DNA of 64,000 nt, from the NCBI GenBank assembly GCA_009829735.1, contig CM020618.1:13188568-13252567 (forward strand), read 5' to 3'. A program made the translations under genes and the position numbers. Source of the DNA: Pyropia yezoensis (taxonomy: Eukaryota; Rhodophyta; Bangiophyceae; Bangiales; Bangiaceae). Of the stretch, positions 43,152 through 56,100 are shown in pieces (position 1 is the stretch's first letter; each line of letters begins with the position of its first letter). The notes below the pieces were generated by a model. It was not told where the DNA came from. It did no database searches and saw only the letters and a program-made list of their open reading frames with translations.

Positions 43152-46100
43152 GACGGCAGCGACCAAGACATTGGCTTCGACGGCCTGGACGGCGACAACA
43201 CCTCAGACGAGGATTGGGACCCGCCACAAGAGTAGGCGTACGTTCGAGACGCACGCAACGTGGTGACGCTCAAGCGGGCGGTCTTGGCCGCCAACCTGTG
43301 CCGCCTGCAGGTCGTGTGCACACCCCTAGGTGGCGACGCGCCTCGTCCACCGGCTGGTCTGCCGCCGTCGCACAGTTGCAGCAGGCGGCCAAGGATGAGG
43401 AGGCGGCGGGCGCCCTCGACGGCGCCGGCGAGGACATCGTCGCGGCCATCGCAGACGCGGCAGAGGCCGTCAGCGTGCACTGTGGTGGCCGGGCGGCGGC
43501 AAGCGAGTCAGATGTGGAGCTCGCCACACGTGCCAAGACGGCCGCTGGTCTGATTAGAGTGGCCGCCGTGGGCCTGCCCCGTCGCAAGGCTCCCACGGAT
43601 GCGCCGCCCGCCCGCAAGGGGCGGACGCAAAATTGTGTCGGATGCGGAGAGCCGGGGCACAAGGACAGCTCTTTCAACGCCCCGGCTGGTGCTGGGCCAG
43701 CAGCCGCGGCCGCCGCCCCAGGCCCGGCGGCGGCCGCGTCTAAGTGTCGCGACTGCCTGGGAGGGGGACACGGCAGCGGGGACGACGCCTGCCCGGTGCA
43801 CCGGCACTGTGGGGGTGTGTCGGCGGCGTACGACCGCGGCGTCGACCCCGACTGCAGGGACCCGCTGCAGAGCAATGGACGGCAGACGCGGGCGTGTACC
43901 GTGCCGGTGGGCGTCCTCGCGAGGGCGGTGTTTTGGGACGACACGGACGATGCCGACACGCGTGCGGCGGTGGTGCAGCGCTGCAAGCAGAGCTGGAGGT
44001 CCTCTCTGGGGCGGCTACCAAGCTCCGCTTCCTCATGCTCCGCGTCCTCGTCGTGGCATTGCGGCGCCTGGTGGCGACCGTCGCGGACGAAGCCGACGAC
44101 ACCGACTCGACGGCGGCCGTGCCCTCAAACTGGACGCCCGCTTGGCTGTGATTGGCGTACCCCTGTGGCTGCGAGGGTGTGTCTGGCAGTCTCCTCCAGA
44201 CCGGCACCGTGTGCGCCGGGTGTGGCAAGGGGCGAGCCAACACGCGGATGGCGCGCGCCCACTCAGTGGTGACGACGAGCCACCCGCTGCTTGCAGAGGC
44301 GCTCTCCTACGCCCTGACGCAGGTGATGGCCGTCACGGCAGCCGCTTGCGACCGGTACCTTCCGGCGAGCAACAACACGGCGCGATTTGAGCCCGTCCGC
44401 ACCATCGTGGCCACCCACGCCGAGCGGTGTGTGGACGCAGCGTGTCGCAGGCTGAGCGCCAAGGCGGCCAAGGACGTCCTGGCCCCCCCCCCCGCTACCA
44501 CCATGGCTGCTGCGGGCGGCGCCGGCGCCGGCGCCGGCGGCTCTTACTTGGACACGCGGGCAAAGCAACGCCGGGCCGGCGGGGCCTCGGCGGCGTCCCT
44601 CAAGACCTGGTCCAGGCGCTGGTGCAACGGGTGGCCATCATGTGGGCGGCCATGCCACCCTCTGTGGTGGGCCTCTTTCCAGCAACGCCTGCGAAGAAGC
44701 CCCGCTGGTGGGCGTACGTGCCGTTCCTCCTCCACGTCCTGACAGTGGGCGTGGAGAGCCCGTACGCCCGCATCCCGGGCGCCCGGGCAGTGCTTCACGG
44801 ACCCGGAACGCTGGTGCCGAACAAGATGCTCGCCCTGCTGCGGGCAGTGGCGAACGCCACTGGCGTGGGGGTGCGTGGCCATCCCAGTCCTCGGGCGTGG
44901 CAAGTGCTGCAAACAGACGGTGCAGCAGTGCTGGCCGCCATGGCTGGTGTCGGTGGGCGCACCAATCGTGCCTCCTCCCAGCTGTCTACGGACGGCGTGG
45001 CCGTCACGTTATTTCTGTCGCGACCCGACACGGCCGCAGAGGCCGAGGCGCGGGCGGTGGCATGGGCAAAGAAGCTGCGCGGCGGTGGACGTGCACAGGG
45101 CCGCAGCGGCAAAGGCTTTGCGTCCTGGGTGGGGGTGCTGACGCAGCTCGAGCAGGCTGGCCTGCTGTTGCCGCTCGACCGGTGACTCCAGATGGTCGGG
45201 GGAGACCCGGGACGGTCTCCCGTATTATCGGCAGCACCGGGTGAGCGCGTGGCGACGGCAGACCTCCCCGCCCGCCCCGTAGTAGACGTGATGCGCGCCG
45301 CGTGGTCCCACCACATGGGCTTGGACGCGCTCAACCGGGCGACCGTGGCGCTACTGCGTGGGGCGCGCGTCCAAGACTGGATGGCATCAGACGCAGACAT
45401 GCCCGAAGGCCGCCAACCCAGTGGATATAGGTAGCAGGCGGCGGCGGGTGCCCTGGCTACAGGGGCTGCGGGGAGAGGGGGGGGGCGCTCCAAGCGACGA
45501 GTGTGGCGGTCGTCACCTGCGGAAAGCGATGATGCCGCGGCCGTGTCCCCGGCGGCGGCAGGTGAGGCGGCGGCGTGCGCGACGCCCCCCCGGGCAACTA
45601 CCAACCAGACGGCCAGCCCCGGCAGTGGCCACGGGCGTGTGCCGCATGGGCCGCAGGCGTCGATCCGATGGGGCCGCTGCACCCAGCTCGCCACTTCGGT
45701 GCGGCGTGTACTGCGTCGCACGCGCCTGTCCCGGTGGACTGTGCCCCGTCACGAGGCGGAAAAGGTGGCACGGTGGCTGGTGGACCCCACTGCCGCGGCG
45801 GACAACAGTAGAAGCACCACCCCAGACTCGCCGCTGCAGGGCCGGGTGGACGCGCTGCCCCAGCGCAAGGGGTTTCGTCGACTGGCACCCGTCCCCGGCC
45901 TTCGCTACAGCCTCAGCGCCGCCCACTTTCGCGAGGCCAGCGGCGGTAACTTTTTGGCCCGTGCGTGGAAGCAGTGGCGGTCACGCAGTGGTACTGCGGC
46001 GGGACCCGTGGCGGCGGCGGCGGGACATGTGGCGGGGGCGGGTGACACAGGCGGTGTTGTTGTGCAAATACCGCCCGTCGACCTGGCAGCAGCACACGAC

Positions 46101-46921
46101 ACGATGCGTACCGGCGACGACAGCAAACACCTTCTGGCAACGCTCGAGTGGGCCACTTGTCGCGACAGGTCGCGTACGGCCAGCGATTTGGCGCCAAAGC
46201 CTCGCGACACCTGCGGGCTGCGCGTGTGCACAAGGCCATCCAGCGCGGCCGCTGTGCTGCCTCGGTGGCGCGGGACCTGACCGGCGGCCTCCTTCGCCAG
46301 GTCCGTGGCGGCGGCCCGGTCGTCGTGGCCATGGGCAGCAAGCGCGTGCGCGGGGGGGACGCCTCGCTCCGCCGCTACCTCCGACGGCTGTGCTGGTTTG
46401 TCGACCATTACGAGTTCAACACGAGCCAGGCGTGCTCAGAGCGTCACGACAAAATGGTGCTCATCTACCCGACGAGCAACTCCCCCCCCAAGCTTCCAGG
46501 AGAGCTTTATGGGCCACTCATCGGCCCGCCGCCGTCGACACGGCGTGTGCGGATGGCTGACGGCTCGCGTCGGGGGCGGCCAAAGCGGGCCAACCCCTCT
46601 GCTACCCATGTGACGAGCCAAGGGCCGGACCCCGACGCCTACCGGGCGGCCGTCTGAGCCACTGCCCGTGCTGCTGCTGTGGCGCGGCGTGCGGCCGCGC
46701 TGGCCGCATGTGCCGTCGAGGACCGCGCCGTCTATGCCGATCCGAGGCGGCTGAGCGAGCGGGCTGTCAAGGGCTGCTACACTTGCTCTCTCGCGGCCCC
46801 ACAAGGCCACGGTCACCCAGGGCCACACCTGCCCGTGATTCACAACCGGGACGACGTTGCGGCCCGGAACATCGTCTCGCGGGTACCGACATGTGGCCTT
46901 TCAAGCGCCCATACGGTATGA
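43152..46921 (+). pseudogene. Fanzor-like (eukaryotic TnpB/OrfB relative) nuclease gene, interrupted
   Basis: Fanzor proteins are RNA-guided DNA nucleases carried by eukaryotic transposons. Here STDGVAVTLF (about 44983-45012) matches the TDG signature before the nuclease domain. VGGDPGR (Asp codon 45204) is RuvC-I, RYSLSAAHFREASG (about 45902-45943) is the usual following motif, and EFNTSQACS (Glu codon 46412) is RuvC-II. CYTC and HNRDDVAARNI (Asp codon 46850) are the zinc ribbon and RuvC-III. The first zinc pair is imperfect (CSERH). Upstream, weaker-supported parts include CRDCLGGGHGSGDDAC. The frame has in-frame stops at 44149, 45183, 45432 and 46655 and shifts near 43990, 44600 and 46150. 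It is therefore a pseudogene unless the sequence has errors. The N-terminal limit is uncertain. Confidence 0.75.
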
Positions 46922-47166
46922 GATGGGCCTGGGCGACCCAGCGTCCACCCAGTGGTGTTCCCATCCTGCCTGTACGCCGCACCCGTGCGACTACGCGGGT
47001 CGATGTATGGCCCGTGCTGGCTGCAGAGGACACTGTCGGCGACGGTGGTGGTGGTGGTGGTGGCTGTGGTTGTGGTGGTGGTGGTGGCGGCGGCGGGGAC
47101 GGTGAGAACGGCCAGGACAGCGAGGACGGCGAGGACGGCAAGGACGGCGAGGACGGCGAGGACGGC
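46922..47166 (+). repeat. (GGT)n and 9-bp GACGGCGAG minisatellite before the satellite
   Basis: A GGT-rich run at about 47043-47095 is followed by about six copies of a 9-bp GACGGCGAG-type unit (47116-47166). In one frame this encodes Gly runs and then DGEDGEDGE repeats. It forms the left border of the 1.5-kb array. Confidence 0.8.
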
Positions 47167-50100
47167 GAGATCGGCGGTGGCGGTGGCGGTGGGGGGGTTG
47201 TCGACGGCAACGCGACGGCGCCGTCCTCTATGATGTGACGCGGTGCTCCTGGTGGGGACCGGGTGACGGCGGCCGAGAGTTCCATTGACGGTGTACGTCG
47301 GGCGGAGACGGGGGCGACAGACGCACCCCGTGGTCTGAAGGACACTGCAAGACGCCATTGTGCATCCCCCAAAAAGTAGCTCATGCAGGTTGAGATGCGC
47401 AACGTGTATCGTAACATGTTTCGTGCACCGTTACAGCATGACCCGAGCACAACCAATCGAGCAATTCACTTCCATCTGTTCCGAGGTGTAAGGATGCGGG
47501 AAATGCATGCGGAATTTGGTGGAAAGATTCGATCATCGCACCCATTAAAAAGCAACCCCCCGCCTGCTGTATTCAGCTGCGTCATCCGCCACCCACCCGA
47601 CCATCGTCGTCCCCCGCCCCCGTCATCGCCCTCCCCCTCCAGCAGTACCCGTCGTCGTCGTCGCTCCCACCGTCCTTGTTGCCCCCCCCCCATCGTCCTC
47701 TCTCCCCCCCCCGGTGGTCGCCGTTCCCCCCTTCTGTTATGCATCGTCTGCCTTCTGCTGTCCCCCTCCTTCCCCGTTGGTGTACCCCCTCGCTCTCACT
47801 GTCTGCCTCTCTGTGCCCCCCGTTTGTTTCCGCTGCCCCTCTCGCATCTCTTCACATGCTTCGCATCCTCCTGATGATTTTGCTTTCTATTATTGTTGAT
47901 GGAAAACTCATTGACGTCCCCTCTGTTGGCCATCATGGCCAACAGAGGGGATTTCAATGAGTTTCATGATGCCCAGGCATCCCGATCAAAGTCAACTCGT
48001 TTTTCCCCTTCGTTGCCCATAGCGTGCAGCGGACCCGTAGGAGGGTGGCAGGCGACCAGGGTTCTCCGAGGTGGTGGCAAGTAAGCTCCGAGGCGACGTT
48101 CACGGATGGAGCTAACAAAAATTAAAGCAGACGTGGCGTGTTGGGAAGAGGACGCGTGGACCTCTGCGCCGTTGTCTTTTTTTTCACCAGCTTCCCAGGA
48201 GCCCTCGAGCATAAGGTAGATGCCGCGTTCCGTTACCCCAAGATGGAGCGGGACAGAGAAAAAACCGTTGGGCCCTCTGCCGTCAGCGTCCTGCGACAAC
48301 TTTGTGAGTGGGCTTGTGAGATCTTGGTGGGATCTTACACAAGTGCATAGCCAATCAACAGGCGCCATTGAGTGCTCTTTTATTGTACGCGTGTACCTGT
48401 TAGAACATATGGATTTGCCATGACAATACAACTTCATGTTTTCTCGCGCCCAGCCATTCCCAACCGGGCGACGTTGCGCAAGGCCCGAAGCGGCACCAGC
48501 GTTCCATGCCCTTCACGGGCCGACCCAGACCGCCTTGAAGTGCAACAGGAGCGGACCAAGTGATCTCAGGCGCGTCCAAGATCCCGCCGGTCTGCCAGCA
48601 CAGACCACTGCATCTCCTGACCCGGCGGGTGTCTCAGAAGTACCCCAAGGAGCGAGGCCCCAGCTCCCATGCGGGTGCACGACTGCGACACGAGATCGGC
48701 GGTGGCGGTGGCGGGGGGGGGGTTGTCGACGGCAACGCGACGGCGCCGTCCTCTATGATGTGACGCGGTGCTCCTGGTGGGGACCGGGTGACGGCGGCCG
48801 AGAGTTCCATTGACGGTGTACGTCGGGCGGAGACGGGGGCGACAGACGCACCCCGTGGTCTGAAGGACACTGCAAGACGCCATTGTGCATCCCCCAAAAA
48901 GTAGCTCATGCAGGTTGAGATGCGCAACGTGTATCGTAACATGTTTCGTGCACCGTTACAGCATGACCCGAGCACAACCAATCGAGCAATTCACTTCCAT
49001 CTGTTCCGAGGTGTAAGGATGCGGGAAATGCATGCGGAATTTGGTGGAAAGATTCGATCATCGCACCCATTAAAAAGCAACCCCCCGCCTGCTGTATTCA
49101 GCTGCGTCATCCGCCACCCACCCGACCATCGTCGTCCCACGCCCCCGTCATCGCCCTCCCCCTCCAGCAGTACCCGTCGTCGTCGTCGCTCCCACCGTCC
49201 TTGTTGCCCCCCCCCCATCGTCCTCTCTCCCCCCCCCGGTGGTCGCCGTTCCCCCCTTCTGTTATGCATCGTCTGCCTTCTGCTGTCCCCCTCCTTCCCC
49301 GTTGGTGTACCCCCTCGCTCTCACTGTCTGCCTCTCTGTGCCCCCCGTTTGTTTCCGCTGCCCCTCTCGCATCTCTTCACATGCTTCGCATCCTCCTGAT
49401 GATTTTGCTTTCTATTATTGTTGATGGAAAACTCATTGACGTCCCCTCTGTTGGCCATCATGGCCAACAGAGGGGATTTCAATGAGTTTCATGATGCCCA
49501 GGCATCCCGATCAAAGTCAACTCGTTTTTCCCCTTCGTTGCCCATAGCGTGCAGCGGACCCGTAGGAGGGTGGCAGGCGACCAGGGTTCTCCGAGGTGGT
49601 GGCAAGTAAGCTCCGAGGCGACGTTCACGGATGGGGCTAACAAAAATTAAAGCAGACGCGGCGTGTTGGGAAGAGGACGCGTGGACCTCTGCGCCGTTGT
49701 CTTTTTTTTCACCAGCTTCCCAGGAGCCCTCGAGCATAAGGTAGATGCCGCGTTCCGTTACCCCAAGATGGAGCGGGACAGAGAAAAAACCGTTGGGCCC
49801 TCTGCCGTCAGCGTCCTGCGACAACTTTGTGAGTGGGCTTGTGAGATCTTGGTGGGATCTTACACAAGTGCATAGCCAATCAACAGGCGCCATTGAGTGC
49901 TCTTTTATTGTACGCGTGTACCTGTTAGAACATATGGATTTGCCATGACAATACAACTTCATGTTTTCTCGCGCCCAGCCATTCCCAACCGGGCGACGTT
50001 GCGCAAGGCCCGAAGCGGCACCAGCGTTCCATGCCCTTCACGGGCCGACCCAGACCGCCTTGAAGTGCAACAGGAGCGGACCAAGTGATCTCAGGCGCGT

Positions 50101-53100
50101 CCAAGATCCCGCCGGTCTGCCAGCACAGACCACTGCATCTCCTGACCCGGCGTGTGTCTCAGAAGTACCCCAAGGAGCGAGGCCCCAGCTCCCATGCGGG
50201 TGCACGACTGCGACACGAGATCGGCGGTGGCGGTGGCGGTGGGGGGGTTGTCGACGGCAACGCGACGGCGCCGTCCTCTATGATGTGACGCGGTGCTCCT
50301 GGTGGGGACCGGGTGACGGCGGCCGAGAGTTCCATTGACGGTGTACGTCGGGCGGAGACGGGGGCGACAGACGCACCCCGTGGTCTGAAGGACACTGCAA
50401 GACGCCATTGTGCATCCCCCAAAAAGTAGCTCATGCAGGTTGAGATGCGCAACGTGTATCGTAACATGTTTCGTGCACCGTTACAGCATGACCCGAGCAC
50501 AACCAATCGAGCAATTCACTTCCATCTGTTCCGAGGTGTAAGGATGCGGGAAATGCATGCGGAATTTGGTGGAAAGATTCGATCATCGCACCCATTAAAA
50601 AGCAACCCCCCGCCTGCTGTATTCAGCTGCGTCATCCGCCACCCACCCGACCATCGTCGTCCCACGCCCCCGTCATCGCCCTCCCCCTCCAGCAGTACCC
50701 GTCGTCGTCGTCGCTCCCACCGTCCTTGTTGCCCCCCCCCATCGTCCTCTCTCCCCCCCCGGTGGTCGCCGTTCCCCCCTTCTGTTATGCATCGTCTGCC
50801 TTCTGCTGTCCCCCTCCTTCCCCGTTGGTGTACCCCCTCGCTCTCACTGTCTGCCTCTCTGTGCCCCCCGTTTGTTTCCGCTGCCCCTCTCGCATCTCTT
50901 CACATGCTTCGCATCCTCCTGATGATTTTGCTTTCTATTATTGTTGATGGAAAACTCATTGACGTCCCCTCTGTTGGCCATCATGGCCAACAGAGGGGAT
51001 TTCAATGAGTTTCATGATGCCCAGGCATCCCGATCAAAGTCAACTCGTTTTTCCCCTTCGTTGCCCATAGCGTGCAGCGGACCCGTAGGAGGGTGGCAGG
51101 CGACCAGGGTTCTCCGAGGTGGTGGCAAGTAAGCTCCGAGGCGACGTTCACGGATGGGGCTAACAAAAATTAAAGCAGACGCGGCGTGTTGGGAAGAGGA
51201 CGCGTGGACCTCTGCGCCGTTGTCTTTTTTTTCACCAGCTTCCCAGGAGCCCTCGAGCATAAGGTAGATGCCGCGTTCCGTTACCCCAAGATGGAGCGGG
51301 ACAGAGAAAAAACCGTTGGGCCCTCTGCCGTCAGCGTCCTGCGACAACTTTGTGAGTGGGCTTATGAGATCTTGGTGGGATCTTACACAAGTGCATAGCC
51401 AATCAACAGGCGCCATTGAGTGCTTTTTTATTGTACGCGTGTACCTGTTAGAACATATGGATTTGCCATGACAATACAACTTCATGTTTTCTCGCGCCCA
51501 GCCATTCCCAACCGGGCGACGTTGCGCAAGGCCCGAAGCGGCACCAGCGTTCCATGCCCTTCACGGGCCGACCCAGACCGCCTTGAAGTGCAACAGGAGC
51601 GGACCAAGTGATCTCAGGCGCGTCCAAGATCCCGCCGGTCTGCCAGCACAGACCACTGCATCTCCTGACCCGGCGTGTGTCTCAGAAGTACCCCAAGGAG
51701 CGAGGCCCCAGCTCCCATGCGGGTGCACGACTGCGACACGAGATCGGCGGTGGCGGTGGCGGTGGGGGGGTTGTCGACGGCAACGCGACGGCGCCGTCCT
51801 CTATGATGTGACGCGGTGCTCCTGGTGGGGACCGGGTGACGGCGGCCGAGAGTTCCATTGACGGTGTACGTCGGGCGGAGACGGGGGCGACAGACGCACC
51901 CCGTGGTCTGAAGGACACTGCAAGACGCCATTGTGCATCCCCCAAAAAGTAGCTCATGCAGGTTGAGATGCGCAACGTGTATCGTAACATGTTTCGTGCA
52001 CCGTTACAGCATGACCCGAGCACAACCAATCGAGCAATTCACTTCCATCTGTTCCGAGGTGTAAGGATGCGGGAAATGCATGCGGAATTTGGTGGAAAGA
52101 TTCGATCATCGCACCCATTAAAAAGCAACCCCCCGCCTGCTGTATTCAGCTGCGTCATCCGCCACCCACCCGACCATCGTCGTCCCACGCCCCCGTCATC
52201 GCCCTCCCCCTCCAGCAGTACCCGTCGTCGTCGTCGCTCCCACCGTCCTTGTTGCCCCCCCCCCATCGTCCTCTCTCCCCCCCCCGGTGGTCGCCGTTCC
52301 CCCCTTCTGTTATGCATCGTCTGCCTTCTGCTGTCCCCCTCCTTCCCCGTTGGTGTACCCCCTCGCTCTCACTGTCTGCCTCTCTGTGCCCCCCGTTTGT
52401 TTCCGCTGCCCCTCTCGCATCTCTTCACATGCTTCGCATCCTCCTGATGATTTTGCTTTCTATTATTGTTGATGGAAAACTCATTGACGTCCCCTCTGTT
52501 GGCCATCATGGCCAACAGAGGGGATTTCAATGAGTTTCATGATGCCCAGGCATCCCGATCAAAGTCAACTCGTTTTTCCCCTTCGTTGCCCATAGCGTGC
52601 AGCGGACCCGTAGGAGGGTGGCAGGCGACCAGGGTTCTCCGAGGTGGTGGCAAGTAAGCTCCGAGGCGACGTTCACGGATGGGGCTAACAAAAATTAAAG
52701 CAGACGCGGCGTGTTGGGAAGAGGACGCGTGGACCTCTGCGCCGTTGTCTTTTTTTTCACCAGCTTCCCAGGAGCCCTCGAGCATAAGGTAGATGCCGCG
52801 TTCCGTTACCCCAAGATGGAGCGGGACAGAGAAAAAAACCGTTGGGCCCTCTGCCGTCAGCGTCCTGCGACAACTTTGTGAGTGGGCTTGTGAGATCTTG
52901 GTGGGATCTTACACAAGTGCATAGCCAATCAACAGGCGCCATTGAGTGCTCTTTTATTGTACGCGTGTACCTGTTAGAACATATGGATTTGCCATGACAA
53001 TACAACTTCATGTTTTCTCGCGCCCAGCCATTCCCAACCGGGCGACGTTGCGCAAGGCCCGAAGCGGCACCAGCGTTCCATGCCCTTCACGGGCCGACCC

Positions 53101-56100
53101 AGACCGCCTTGAAGTGCAACAGGAGCGGACCAAGTGATCTCAGGCGCGTCCAAGATCCCGCCGGTCTGCCAGCACAGACCACTGCATCTCCTGACCCGGC
53201 GTGTGTCTCAGAAGTACCCCAAGGAGCGAGGCCCCAGCTCCCATGCGGGTGCACGACTGCGACACGAGATCGGCGGTGGCGGTGGCGGTGGGGGGGTTGT
53301 CGACGGCAACGCGACGGCGCCGTCCTCTATGATGTGACGCGGTGCTCCTGGTGGGGACCGGGTGACGGCGGCCGAGAGTTCCATTGACGGTGTACGTCGG
53401 GCGGAGACGGGGGCGACAGACGCACCCCGTGGTCTGAAGGACACTGCAAGACGCCATTGTGCATCCCCCAAAAAGTAGCTCATGCAGGTTGAGATGCGCA
53501 ACGTGTATCGTAACATGTTTCGTGCACCGTTACAGCATGACCCGAGCACAACCAATCGAGCAATTCACTTCCATCTGTTCCGAGGTGTAAGGATGCGGGA
53601 AATGCATGCGGAATTTGGTGGAAAGATTCGATCATCGCACCCATTAAAAAGCAACCCCCCGCCTGCTGTATTCAGCTGCGTCATCCGCCACCCACCCGAC
53701 CATCGTCGTCCCACGCCCCCGTCATCGCCCTCCCCCTCCAGCAGTACCCGTCGTCGTCGTCGCTCCCACCGTCCTTGTTGCCCCCCCCCCATCGTCCTCT
53801 CTCCCCCCCCCGGTGGTCGCCGTTCCCCCCTTCTGTTATGCATCGTCTGCCTTCTGCTGTCCCCCTCCTTCCCCGTTGGTGTACCCCCTCGCTCTCACTG
53901 TCTGCCTCTCTGTGCCCCCCGTTTGTTTCCGCTGCCCCTCTCGCATCTCTTCACATGCTTCGCATCCTCCTGATGATTTTGCTTTCTATTATTGTTGATG
54001 GAAAACTCATTGACGTCCCCTCTGTTGGCCATCATGGCCAACAGAGGGGATTTCAATGAGTTTCATGATGCCCAGGCATCCCGATCAAAGTCAACTCGTT
54101 TTTCCCCTTCGTTGCCCATAGCGTGCAGCGGACCCGTAGGAGGGTGGCAGGCGACCAGGGTTCTCCGAGGTGGTGGCAAGTAAGCTCCGAGGCGACGTTC
54201 ACGGATGGGGCTAACAAAAATTAAAGCAGACGCGGCGTGTTGGGAAGAGGACGCGTGGACCTCTGCGCCGTTGTCTTTTTTTTCACCAGCTTCCCAGGAG
54301 CCCTCGAGCATAAGGTAGATGCCGCGTTCCGTTACCCCAAGATGGAGCGGGACAGAGAAAAAACCGTTGGGCCCTCTGCCGTCAGCGTCCTGCGACAACT
54401 TTGTGAGTGGGCTTATGAGATCTTGGTGGGATCTTACACAAGTGCATAGCCAATCAACAGGCGCCATTGAGTGCTTTTTTATTGTACGCGTGTACCTGTT
54501 AGAACATATGGATTTGCCATGACAATACAACTTCATGTTTTCTCGCGCCCAGCCATTCCCAACCGGGCGACGTTGCGCAAGGCCCGAAGCGGCACCAGCG
54601 TTCCATGCCCTTCACGGGCCGACCCAGACCGCCTTGAAGTGCAACAGGAGCGGACCAAGTGATCTCAGGCGCGTCCAAGATCCCGCCGGTCTGCCAGCAC
54701 AGACCACTGCATCTCCTGACCCGGCGTGTGTCTCAGAAGTACCCCAAGGAGCGAGGCCCCAGCTCCCATGCGGGTGCACGACTGCGACACGAGATCGGCG
54801 GTGGCGGTGGCGGTGGGGGGGTTGTCGACGGCAACGCGACGGCGCCGTCCTCTATGATGTGACGCGGTGCTCCTGGTGGGGACCGGGTGACGGCGGCCGA
54901 GAGTTCCATTGACGGTGTACGTCGGGCGGAGACGGGGGCGACAGACGCACCCCGTGGTCTGAAGGACACTGCAAGACGCCATTGTGCATCCCCCAAAAAG
55001 TAGCTCATGCAGGTTGAGATGCGCAACGTGTATCGTAACATGTTTCGTGCACCGTTACAGCATGACCCGAGCACAACCAATCGAGCAATTCACTTCCATC
55101 TGTTCCGAGGTGTAAGGATGCGGGAAATGCATGCGGAATTTGGTGGAAAGATTCGATCATCGCACCCATTAAAAAGCAACCCCCCGCCTGCTGTATTCAG
55201 CTGCGTCATCCGCCACCCACCCGACCATCGTCGTCCCACGCCCCCGTCATCGCCCTCCCCCTCCAGCAGTACCCGTCGTCGTCGTCGCTCCCACCGTCCT
55301 TGTTGCCCCCCCCCCATCGTCCTCTCTCCCCCCCCCGGTGGTCGCCGTTCCCCCCTTCTGTTATGCATCGTCTGCCTTCTGCTGTCCCCCTCCTTCCCCG
55401 TTGGTGTACCCCCTCGCTCTCACTGTCTGCCTCTCTGTGCCCCCCGTTTGTTTCCGCTGCCCCTCTCGCATCTCTTCACATGCTTCGCATCCTCCTGATG
55501 ATTTTGCTTTCTATTATTGTTGATGGAAAACTCATTGACGTCCCCTCTGTTGGCCATCATGGCCAACAGAGGGGATTTCAATGAGTTTCATGATGCCCAG
55601 GCATCCCGATCAAAGTCAACTCGTTTTTCCCCTTCGTTGCCCATAGCGTGCAGCGGACCCGTAGGAGGGTGGCAGGCGACCAGGGTTCTCCGAGGTGGTG
55701 GCAAGTAAGCTCCGAGGCGACGTTCACGGATGGGCTAACAAAAATTAAAGCAGACGCGGCGTGTTGGGAAGAGGACGCGTGGACCTCTGCGCCGTTGTCT
55801 TTTTTTTCACCAGCTTCCCAGGAGCCCTCGAGCATAAGGTAGATGCCGCGTTCCGTTACCCCAAGATGGAGCGGGACAGAGAAAAAACCGTTGGGCCCTC
55901 TGCCGTCAGCGTCCTGCGACAACTTTGTGAGTGGGCTTATGAGATCTTGGTGGGGATCTTACACAAGTGCATAGCCAATCAACAGGCGCCATTGAGTGCT
56001 TTTTTATTGTACGCGTGTACCTGTTAGAACATATGGATTTGCCATGACAATACAACTTCATGTTTTCTCGCGCCCAGCCATTCCCAACCGGGCGACGTTG

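Noticed and set aside
47383-47874. A 163-codon plus-strand ORF in each satellite unit
   Set aside because: The second half is a Pro/Ser/Arg run from a C-rich tract whose length and frame vary between units; no similarity is recognised.
47870-47965. A C/D-box snoRNA in the satellite, from CTGATGATTTT
   Set aside because: No D box or terminal stem is correctly placed, and the palindrome explains the local structure better.
47964-48437. A 157-codon minus-strand ORF in each satellite unit as a real gene family
   Set aside because: The copies are near-identical DNA, so conservation is no evidence of selection. Several units carry indels that disrupt the frame, and no domain is recognised.
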